From assembly GCA_900557255.1 (NCBI GenBank), contig USSA01000171.1, forward strand, positions 1 to 6,217: a stretch of DNA of 6,217 bases, given 5' to 3'. Positions 1 through 5,339 of the stretch are shown here, piece by piece. Numbering within the stretch: position 1 is the first letter of the stretch; every line of letters starts with the position of its first letter. This DNA comes from an uncultured Prevotella sp. (GTDB lineage: Bacteria > Bacteroidota > Bacteroidia > Bacteroidales > Bacteroidaceae). The notes beneath the pieces are model-generated. The model had not been told where the DNA came from and did no database searches. It worked only from the letters and a program-made list of their open reading frames with translations. Made by a program: the position numbers and the translations under genes.

Positions 1-1
1 T

Positions 2-157
2 ATCGAGGATGATAAGGAGATTATCAACAAGGTGAACAAGAAGGCATTCTGGACGGCTGTGTTCATCGTCGTGCTTTGCTGGTTGATTTATGTGGTGATT
101 TCGTGGGCCATTCGCTTGGGAACCATGGCTTATGATTGGATAGCTTCATTGTTCTAA
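2..157 (+). CDS. C-terminal end of a membrane-anchored protein (partial)
   Basis: The reading frame is open from the window edge to a TAA at 155-157, giving the last 51 residues of a protein that begins upstream. A charged, probably helical stretch (IEDDKEIINKVNKKAF) leads into a hydrophobic run rich in W, V, I and L (about residues 17-37 of the visible part: WTAVFIVVLCWLIYVVISWA). This reads as one transmembrane segment followed by a short tail ending in SLF. The lysines before the segment and few charges after it suggest the N-terminal side is cytoplasmic, which is inference. The next gene starts 3 bases after the stop, so the two probably share an mRNA. No family can be assigned from this fragment. 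The absence of stops and the clear hydrophobic segment make it a credible coding end. Confidence 0.7.
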   Translation: MEDDKEIINKVNKKAFWTAVFIVVLCWLIYVVISWAIRLGTMAYDWIASLF

Positions 158-160
158 AAT

Positions 161-793
161 ATGAATAGCAATATTTTCTTTCAACCCTTCGTTGGCAAGG
201 ATTATGCCAATGGGGGGATATTCGGCAAGCGAATCATGATATTGGGCGAGAGTCATTATTGTGATGAGAGTTGTACGGATTGTGGCGACTGCCAGCTACA
301 TCGGGAGTGTATGGGCTTTACTCAGCAGGTGCTTGATGATTATCTCAATGAGAACAAGGAACGGCAGAACTGGATGCGGACTTTCCTGAAGTTTGAGCGT
401 TCGTTGGTAGGTGAGGAGACAAATCAAGCGATGAGGCTGAAGATTTGGAACTCGGTTATCTTCTTCAACTATCTGCAAGTGGCGATGGGTGGTCCTCGCG
501 AGGCTGGCACAGCCGAACAATATCACCAGGCTGGCAAGGCTTTCTTCGAGGTCATCGAAAAGTACCAACCTGAGTACATCATCGTATGGGGCAAGAGGCT
601 TTGGAATAATCTTCCTAATGTTGGCTGGCAGGATGGCGACGACATCGTAGTGGATGGTTATCCTGTTGCTATGGGTTCTTATCTTCTGAGTAATGGAAAA
701 CAGATGAAAGTGATGGCGGTGAATCACCCTTCCGTAGGCTACTCCTGGGACTATTGGTATCGGGTAATACAACACTTTTTGAGAAATAGTTGA
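161..793 (+). CDS. Uracil-DNA glycosylase superfamily-like protein with cysteine cluster
   Basis: This 210-residue protein resembles the uracil-DNA glycosylase fold superfamily. What is seen: an N-terminal beta-strand and loop, IMILGESHYC (residues 25-34), at the place of motif 1 (GQDPYH in classical enzymes); a second strand and turn, YIIVWGKRLW (139-148); and near the C-terminus VNHPSVGYSW (187-196), matching the HPS loop of motif 2. The usual catalytic Asp or Asn of motif 1 is not present in its normal context (GESHYC), so uracil excision should not be assumed. Five cysteines (C34, C38, C41, C44, C50) follow motif 1 directly and could bind zinc or an iron-sulfur cluster; some UDG families carry a 4Fe-4S cluster, but the spacing here is tight and the link is inference. 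No signal peptide is seen, so it is probably cytoplasmic. The ATG lies 3 bases after the upstream stop and has no strong Shine-Dalgarno, as is usual in Bacteroidetes. Confidence is high for the gene and moderate for the superfamily. Confidence 0.8.
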   Translation: MNSNIFFQPFVGKDYANGGIFGKRIMILGESHYCDESCTDCGDCQLHRECMGFTQQVLDDYLNENKERQNWMRTFLKFERSLVGEETNQAMRLKIWNSVIFFNYLQVAMGGPREAGTAEQYHQAGKAFFEVIEKYQPEYIIVWGKRLWNNLPNVGWQDGDDIVVDGYPVAMGSYLLSNGKQMKVMAVNHPSVGYSWDYWYRVIQHFLRNS

Positions 794-876
794 AGCCTGT
801 GACATCATTTGATTATATTATTCAGAGAACACCTGGTTTGAAAATTGTGAACTGCAATTCTGGATATTACATATGG

Positions 877-961
877 ATCGGCTCAAATTTGCTTAAATAT
901 CTATAAAATCGGCTCAAATTGAGCCGATTGATGGCAAAAAATGACTAACTTTGAGCCGATT
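877..961. promoter_or_regulatory. Nested palindromic operator upstream of the Fic gene
   Basis: Four copies of the half-site ATCGGCTCAA are present. Two are in forward orientation (877-886 and 908-917) and two inverted (919-928 and 951-960). The inner pair forms a perfect inverted repeat with 11-bp arms (907-917 and 919-929) around one base. The outer pair is 31 and 32 bp from its inner partners, so both dyads share a centre at about 918. Spacing close to three helical turns puts all four sites on similar faces of the DNA. The last half-site overlaps a perfect -7 box. The next gene encodes a protein with an N-terminal winged helix, so autorepression by that protein is the natural reading, but it is inferred. 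The gene-free stretch 794-876 holds nothing else I can support. Confidence 0.75.
946..953 (+). promoter_or_regulatory. Bacteroidetes -7 promoter box for the Fic gene
   Basis: TAACTTTG is an exact match to the Bacteroidetes sigma-factor consensus TAnnTTTG. It would place the transcription start at about 957-962 and leave a short leader before the ATG at 976. I see no convincing -33 TTTG at the ideal distance; TTG triplets at 919-921 and 928-930 flank the expected position. The box overlaps the last operator half-site (951-961), so a protein bound there should block transcription. Confidence 0.6.
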
Positions 962-975
962 AATAAATTAAGAAT

Positions 976-2010
976 ATGACAATAGACATAGAAATATTAC
1001 AGTTCTTGCATTATCATCCCTTGGCAAATAGGACAGAGATTATGGCGGGCCTTATGGAAACTCCTAGTGGTAGCACAGTGAAGAGATTGCTTTCTGCTGC
1101 TGTTAAGGAGGGAAATATTGAGACTGTTGGGCGTGGTCCTTCTACCAAGTACAGACTTACTCCGCAAGCTCATGTAACCATGCCTTTGGATTTGGCTACT
1201 TATTTCGATAAGGATATAGATGAACGTGTTGTGCAGAAATCATTCAATTTTGATTTGATTCGTGAAGTTTTACCCAAGGTAGAAATTTTTACAAAGGAGG
1301 AACTTTCTGTATTGTTTGCTGCACAAAAGGAGTTTGAGAAGAATACGGAAGGTATGACAGAGCTTGAGTATCATAAGGAAATGGAGCGTTTGGGAGTGGA
1401 TTTATCTTGGAAATCCTCACAGATAGAGGGCAATACGTATTCTCTTTTAGAGACTGAGCGATTGCTAAAAGATAAGCAGACGGCTTCTGGGAAGACAAAA
1501 GAGGAGGCTATCATGTTGCTTAATCATAAGGATGCGCTTGATTTTGTGCTTGACGTACCAGATTATTTGAAAGAGTTGTCTGTGCATAGAATCGAGGACA
1601 TTCATTCCATCTTGACAAAGGAGTTGGGAGTTGACAGAAATATCCGTCATCGTCGTGTTGGTATTACTGGAACTAATTATCGCCCACTCGATAACGAGTT
1701 CCAGATTCGTGAAGCGTTGGAAGATACTTGTACATTGGTGAATGGAAAAGATAATGTATTTGAGAAGGCACTCCTAACATTAGTGCTATTATCGTATATT
1801 CAAGCCTTTGTAGATGGCAACAAGCGGACGGCAAGAATCACAAGTAATGCTATCTTAATAGCAAATGGCTATTGCCCGATTTCTTTCCGAACCGTTGACT
1901 CCATCGACTATAAGAAGGCTATGCTCATGTTTTATGAACAGAATAACATTGCTGCTTTCAAGAAAATCTTTATAGAGCAGTTCTTGTTTGCTGTGAAGAC
2001 GTATTTTTAG
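976..2010 (+). CDS. Winged-helix Fic-family protein with Gln in place of the catalytic His
   Basis: A 344-residue, probably cytoplasmic protein. Residues 1-65 look like a winged helix-turn-helix: helices ILQFLHYHP, ANRTEIMAGL and SGSTVKRLLSAAVKEG, then the wing VGRGPSTKYRLT. The inhibitory-helix motif (S/T)xxxE(G/N) is present as S147-SQI-E151-G152, so this would be a Fic protein with an intramolecular inhibitory helix N-terminal to the core. The flap lies around residues 222-245 (RHRRVGITGTNYRPL). The Fic loop reads QAFVDGNKRTAR (276-287) against the consensus HxFx(D/E)GNGRxxR: the catalytic His is Gln276 (codon CAA, 1801-1803), while F278, D280, G281, N282, R284 and R287 are kept. Active Fic enzymes transfer AMP or related groups to hydroxyl side chains of target proteins using that His, so activity is doubtful. 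The gene has its own promoter and nested operator, no small antitoxin gene beside it, and looks more A/T-rich than its neighbours. A regulator or a toxin-like modifier are both possible. Confidence 0.9.
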   Translation: MTIDIEILQFLHYHPLANRTEIMAGLMETPSGSTVKRLLSAAVKEGNIETVGRGPSTKYRLTPQAHVTMPLDLATYFDKDIDERVVQKSFNFDLIREVLPKVEIFTKEELSVLFAAQKEFEKNTEGMTELEYHKEMERLGVDLSWKSSQIEGNTYSLLETERLLKDKQTASGKTKEEAIMLLNHKDALDFVLDVPDYLKELSVHRIEDIHSILTKELGVDRNIRHRRVGITGTNYRPLDNEFQIREALEDTCTLVNGKDNVFEKALLTLVLLSYIQAFVDGNKRTARITSNAILIANGYCPISFRTVDSIDYKKAMLMFYEQNNIAAFKKIFIEQFLFAVKTYF

Positions 2011-2063
2011 AGAGAATTGAGATAATTTTCTCGCTTGTGCCACGATTTGACACACCTGACCAT

Positions 2064-2071
2064 TATCTTTG
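2064..2071 (+). promoter_or_regulatory. Bacteroidetes -7 promoter box for the LRR-led operon
   Basis: TATCTTTG, followed by CA, exactly matches TAnnTTTG. Initiation would fall near 2076-2081, giving a leader of about 20 bases that ends in the A-rich stretch and AAGGA (2092-2096) just before the ATG at 2100. A TTTG at 2046-2049 is the nearest upstream element, but the 14-base gap is shorter than usual for a -33 box. The stretch 2011-2063 otherwise holds only a weak A/T-rich inverted repeat. Confidence 0.65.
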
Positions 2072-2099
2072 CAGCTGTAAACATTAAAAACAAGGAATT

Positions 2100-2861
2100 A
2101 TGGCACAGATTACAATCAATATCCAGACTTTGGACTGGACAATGGGGGAGACCGTAGGCTTGCACTTGATGCTGAAGAAAGGCAGCAAGGCAAGAATCGC
2201 TTGGGGCGATGGAAAGGTACAGGTCGTGACAGGTAAACAGAAACCTGCTTCCGAAAAGTTGGCTTGGGTGGAGGCAGGTCATGCCTATCCGGAGAAGGGC
2301 ATGTACTACACCATTACCATCTGTTCGGAAGAGGAGGATGCTATTATCGGATTTGATGGATGTGGCATGTTCGAGGTGAAAACCTTGGATGTGATTCTCA
2401 CGGAATGTCCTAACTTGCGTATCTTGGGCTATTCTGGGTATGGCGAGGAGAAACTCGACGTGAGCAAAAATCCTTTGCTGGAGTTCATCGACTTCCACGA
2501 GATAAGAAACGAGAAGTTGGATTTCTCTGCTAATCCACTCTTGGAGGAGTTGCATATCGAGGGTGCCAAGGACTTGGTGTCTTTGAATTTGAGCAAGAAC
2601 GACAAGTTGCGTCGCTTGGACATCTTCATGTGCCACAATCTCCAGCATCTTGCCTTAAGCAATCAGTCACAGCTGAATGAGGTGGATTTCGCTCTCACTC
2701 ATCTTCGTCCCAAAGACTTGGAGTATTTGGAGAAGACGTTGAAGCGAAACTCTCCCTACAAGATACGGGGAGGAAGTTTCGGCGATTATAAGATAAAGGA
2801 AGTGTGTAATGGTAAAATAGTAGGGGAATATGAAGGAAAACTGGATACAACTTATCGATAG
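2100..2861 (+). CDS. PKD-like and leucine-rich-repeat protein, no signal peptide
   Basis: This 253-residue protein begins with a beta-rich domain (about 1-78) bearing PKD-like marks: ARIAWGDGKV (31-40) and HAYPEKGMYYTITI (61-74), matching the WGDG and HxYxxxGxY pattern of that fold. Residues about 96-200 are leucine-rich repeats of 21-22 residues with Bacteroidetes-style phrasing: LDVSKNPLLEF (119-129), LDFSANPLLEE (140-150), LNLSKNDKLRR (162-172) and LALSNQSQLNE (184-194). The C-terminal 50 residues are charged and non-repetitive. Such domains normally mediate protein binding. Related Bacteroidetes LRR proteins are often secreted, but here the N-terminus (MAQITINIQTLDW) is not a signal peptide or lipobox, so the protein is probably intracellular. 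It is first in the operon; its last 32 bases overlap the next gene, implying coupled translation. The ATG is supported by AAGGA 4 bases upstream and by the promoter. The partner and exact role are unknown. Confidence 0.9.
   Translation: MAQITINIQTLDWTMGETVGLHLMLKKGSKARIAWGDGKVQVVTGKQKPASEKLAWVEAGHAYPEKGMYYTITICSEEEDAIIGFDGCGMFEVKTLDVILTECPNLRILGYSGYGEEKLDVSKNPLLEFIDFHEIRNEKLDFSANPLLEELHIEGAKDLVSLNLSKNDKLRRLDIFMCHNLQHLALSNQSQLNEVDFALTHLRPKDLEYLEKTLKRNSPYKIRGGSFGDYKIKEVCNGKIVGEYEGKLDTTYR
2822..2827 (+). promoter_or_regulatory. Ribosome binding site inside the LRR gene
   Basis: AGGGGA lies just before the ATG at 2830, within the coding sequence of the preceding gene. It is stronger than the start-region signals of most genes here and supports the overlapping start, with re-initiation or coupling after the upstream ribosome terminates at 2861. 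Confidence 0.55.
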
Positions 2862-3642
2862 AATTGAGAAAGATCCGTTTGAAACGGAGGCTTTCTTCGC
2901 TTTGATGGAGTATGTGGGCGAAGCGTCGGATGATGACAAGCGCAGAGTTGTACAAGAAGTAGAGCGTCGCATCAAGATGATTGCCCGTTATGATGCGGAC
3001 AAGAGTTTCCGCTTCCGTAAGTTCAGTGAACAGGAGCGGGAGGTGCTTGATTCCCTTTGGAGTACTCGGGTAAAGATTCTCAATGTGATGATGTTAAATC
3101 CTACAGAGGAAGAAATTGAGCGTTTGGGACATCAGAACGATAAACTTCATGAACTGTCGAAGGATGCCTTTGCGCAAGGTCGCAACCTCTGGAAGTCTTT
3201 GTTGCACTCACCGAGCTTGATGGCAAACGAGGATTATTATGATGTGGAGGAGCACGTTGATTTCAGTTGGAATGATGAGGATTCCGTCCTCAAGATGGAT
3301 AATGATGACTATTATGGCTCAGACTTCGAGTATATGCTCCATTTTTATTGCAATTTTAGGGATAGTGGGCGGTATTATGTGGGTGAACCTTTGGTGGCGG
3401 ATGATGGCACGTCGTGGAATCTTGATTATCTGGATAATCCTGCCTTTGGCAAGTTTTGCATCTGCCATCTCCTTCACTCGCTCCATAGTCATGAGCATTA
3501 CTCTTTGCCTGACATCCTCCGTATGGATGATTTTTGGACGGATGTCAGCTTGAGATATGAGCGAGAGGTGTATCAATGGAAAAAAGGAAACGTAATCTTT
3601 AAAGAGGAAGTAAATGGAAAAGGAATGGAAAAAACTGATTGA
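2830..3642 (+). CDS. Uncharacterised protein, first of a tandem paralog pair
   Basis: I do not recognise the family of this 270-residue soluble protein. It is clearly paralogous to the next gene product along nearly its whole length. Shared blocks are an N-terminal W-x2-LID motif (residues 5-10), VQEVERRIK (41-49), FSE-x-ERE-x-LD (65-74), NDDYYGSDF-x-YM-x-H (158-171), DDGTSW (191-196), CIC-x3-HSLHSHE (210-222) and LPDILRMDDF (226-235). The first half is predicted helical and charged; the second half is rich in D, Y and H. The Cys/His/Glu cluster at 210-222 (C210, C212, H216, H219, H221, E222) could bind a metal or form an active site, but no known motif fits. There is no signal peptide or membrane segment. 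The start lies 32 bases inside the LRR gene and has its own AGGGGA. It is not explained by any flanking mobile element. Confidence 0.88.
   Translation: MKENWIQLIDRIEKDPFETEAFFALMEYVGEASDDDKRRVVQEVERRIKMIARYDADKSFRFRKFSEQEREVLDSLWSTRVKILNVMMLNPTEEEIERLGHQNDKLHELSKDAFAQGRNLWKSLLHSPSLMANEDYYDVEEHVDFSWNDEDSVLKMDNDDYYGSDFEYMLHFYCNFRDSGRYYVGEPLVADDGTSWNLDYLDNPAFGKFCICHLLHSLHSHEHYSLPDILRMDDFWTDVSLRYEREVYQWKKGNVIFKEEVNGKGMEKTD
3603..3610 (+). promoter_or_regulatory. Ribosome binding site inside the first paralog gene
   Basis: AGAGGAAG with its GAGG core 6 bases before the ATG at 3614 is a good Shine-Dalgarno by Bacteroidetes standards. It lies within the coding end of the first paralog and fixes the overlapping start of the second. 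Confidence 0.55.
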
Positions 3643-4507
3643 TGAAGTTGAGAACGACCGTAGCTATAATACTGATCCTAGCTTCAATTTTTTTGACTTT
3701 ATAAGAGAAAAGTCTACGATAGAGGATAAGCGTGCCATCGTGCAAGAGGTGGAACGTCGTATCAAGAAGGTGGTGAATCGGGAAGAGAACAATCCTGACT
3801 ATTTCTTCAGAAACTTCAGTGAGTCGGAGCGAGAGCTCTTGGACGACTTGCTTGGGCTTCGTGAGGTGACGCTCGACGAGATGATGCTTCATCCTACTGC
3901 TGCCGAGGTGGAACGATTGAGCAAGTTGAACGACAAACTCTACAAGCTCACCTTAGAGTGTTTTGAGCAGTGCCGTAACCTTTGGCTTACGCTCTACCGT
4001 TCGCCATACAAGGTGGACGACCGTTTCTGCTACGACTTGGACAGTACGCTTCGATTCGAGTATGCTGACAAAGACTCGGTCTTGCATCTGGAGAATGATG
4101 ACTATTACGGTTCCGACTTCGACTATATGATTCATCTGACAGATGAGTTGCTCAGTACAGGACATTGCAAGATGGATACCATCGTGAATGGTGCGTCTGC
4201 CAACTTTTTCGGCAACGAAGAGGATACGTTGAGAGAGTTGACTGATACGCTTGACGATGGCACGTCGTGGGCGGAAGGCTATCTGCACAACAAGGCGTAC
4301 GACCATTTGTGTATCTGTTATGCGATGCATGCCTTGCATACTCATGAGCCTTGGTGCCTGCCAGACATTCTCCGCATGGATGATTTCACGATTAATGTGA
4401 AATTGAATTATGAGCGCAGCGTGTCAGAGCAGCGAGATATTCATTATCCTGATGTAAACGAGAATGACCCTCATTGGCCTGAGGGTGTGCCTTGTTTGGA
4501 AAGGTGA
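3614..4507 (+). CDS. Uncharacterised protein, second of a tandem paralog pair
   Basis: A 297-residue paralog of the preceding protein, of no family I recognise. It keeps every conserved block: W-x2-LID (5-10), VQEVERRIK (43-51), FSESERELLD (68-77), NDDYYGSDFDYM-x-H (161-174), DDGTSW (214-219), CIC-x3-HALHTHE (233-245) and LPDILRMDDF (249-258). Two differences stand out. About 20 extra residues lie between the DYYGSDF and DDGTSW blocks (roughly 188-212, containing VNGASANFFGNEEDTL), and there is a longer, proline- and acid-rich tail (275-297). Short stretches also match at DNA level, such as 15 identical bases at 3403-3417 and 4256-4270, but overall divergence is substantial, so the duplication is not very recent. 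The start is 29 bases inside the first paralog with a good ribosome binding site. The protein is probably cytoplasmic. The two products may form a heteromer, or may bind different partners; that is inference. Confidence 0.88.
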   Translation: MEKEWKKLIDEVENDRSYNTDPSFNFFDFIREKSTIEDKRAIVQEVERRIKKVVNREENNPDYFFRNFSESERELLDDLLGLREVTLDEMMLHPTAAEVERLSKLNDKLYKLTLECFEQCRNLWLTLYRSPYKVDDRFCYDLDSTLRFEYADKDSVLHLENDDYYGSDFDYMIHLTDELLSTGHCKMDTIVNGASANFFGNEEDTLRELTDTLDDGTSWAEGYLHNKAYDHLCICYAMHALHTHEPWCLPDILRMDDFTINVKLNYERSVSEQRDIHYPDVNENDPHWPEGVPCLER

Positions 4508-4567
4508 AAAATAATTTGTGATGCAATAAAAATAAAATTAGAACGTCATATATAAAAATAGAAGATT

Positions 4568-5041
4568 ATGAAGTTAGCAGAAGCATTGAGCATCAGAGCC
4601 GACTTGCAGAAGAGAGTGGCTCAACTGAAAGAACGTATCAAGGAAAGCGCCAAAGTGCAGGAGGGCGATGAACCCTGCGATAACGTGGAGGAACTGTACA
4701 AGGAACTGGACGAAGCACTCGTTCAGTTGGAAGACTTGATTTATCGTATCAACATCACCAACGTTCAGATAGTTCAGGACGGAGACTCCTTGACTCGATT
4801 GATAGCCAAGAGAGACGTCTTGTCGATGCGTGTCAAGGCATTGAAAGAGGTGGTGAACTACGTAGCTGCCAACGATACTCGCTTTGGCAGAAACGAACTG
4901 AAATATGTTAGAACCATAGATATAAAGGTTCTTCGCAAGGAGGCTGATACCTATGCCAAGCAGTATCGGGAACTCGACCTGAAAATTCAGAGTTTGAACT
5001 GGACTGTAGATTTGGTGGATTTGCAAGACTTGCCCCGATAA
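4568..5041 (+). CDS. DIP1984 (septicolysin-like) family protein
   Basis: This 157-residue helical protein matches what I recall of the DIP1984 family, sometimes annotated septicolysin. Hallmarks are the opening MKLAEALSIRADLQKR (1-16), VQEGDEP (30-36), RINITN (60-65), AKRDVL (80-85) and the closing LDLKIQSLNWTVDL (136-149). Length and the even heptad-like spacing of Leu fit a full-length member forming an antiparallel helical bundle. No signal peptide is present, so the cytolysin-derived name should not be read as function; the family's biochemical role is, to my knowledge, not established. The gene starts 60 bases after the second paralog, across a very A/T-rich spacer (4508-4567) without a clear -7 box, so read-through from the promoter at 2064 is the simplest source of its mRNA. 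The ATG is preceded by an A-rich leader, and the conserved MKLAEAL start confirms it. Confidence 0.88.
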   Translation: MKLAEALSIRADLQKRVAQLKERIKESAKVQEGDEPCDNVEELYKELDEALVQLEDLIYRINITNVQIVQDGDSLTRLIAKRDVLSMRVKALKEVVNYVAANDTRFGRNELKYVRTIDIKVLRKEADTYAKQYRELDLKIQSLNWTVDLVDLQDLPR

Positions 5042-5339
5042 TGGAGCGAGGATTGAAATTTTCATTGAGTAGATTAAAATTTTCGGAGAAAAGATAGAGG
5101 CAGCAAGAGGCTGACATCAGGCAATAGGTCTGTGTTAGCATTATTAAAAATTCATGTGTTTCATGCAAAGAGACGAGTTTGTTCACAGTTCATTTCAAGC
5201 ATCGGGCACAAGTGTATTGCGCATTGGTATATGACAAAAGTCAGAAACGCCAGCATTTAGCATTACCATTTTGTTGGCTATCTTTTCTCCTTTTCTTTTT
5301 AGGCATTTCTCGTAAATATTCATTAGATTTTTAGAGATT
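5042..5339. other. Gene-free stretch before the WYL regulator
   Basis: No credible coding frame is seen on either strand in these 298 bases. A 13-base imperfect direct repeat (GATTGAAATTTTC at 5051-5063 and GATTAAAATTTTC at 5072-5084) has a 21-base period, two helical turns. A near-match to the -7 box, TATCTTTT (5279-5286), lies 53 bases before the WYL start and is the best promoter candidate, though it lacks the final G. A pyrimidine-rich run (5281-5300) follows. No strong terminator hairpin after the DIP1984 gene was found. Confidence 0.4.

Noticed and set aside
296..808. Long open frame on the minus strand (170 codons) opposite the UDG-like gene
   Set aside because: It lies antisense to a gene with recognisable motifs, and its translation shows no domain-like pattern. 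It is explained by codon bias of the real gene.
907..929. Inner palindrome read as an intrinsic terminator
   Set aside because: The loop would be too small without breaking the stem, and no T-run follows on the + strand. The extra copies in nested symmetry fit an operator better.
2012..2032. Inverted repeat GAGAA...TTCTC after the Fic gene as a terminator
   Set aside because: The stem is short and A/T-rich, with no clear T-run after it; too weak to call.
976..2099. Classical Fic/antitoxin pair
   Set aside because: No small antitoxin gene lies directly beside the Fic gene. The inhibitory motif is within the same protein, so a two-gene toxin-antitoxin module is not supported.
2830..2861. Overlap of the LRR gene and first paralog as a frameshift in a single long gene
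   Set aside because: The downstream frame has its own ATG and ribosome binding site, and its N-terminus aligns with the start of the second paralog, so these are separate genes.
3239..3553. Plus-strand 104-codon frame inside the first paralog
   Set aside because: It is an out-of-frame reading rich in Met and Ile, without a ribosome binding site, inside a frame supported by paralogy.
3953..4345. Minus-strand open frames opposite the paralogs and neighbours (also 2007-2648, 3599-3892, 4574-5065, 5331-5723, 5868-6209)
   Set aside because: Each is fully antisense to a well-supported gene; no start signals or motifs of their own were seen.
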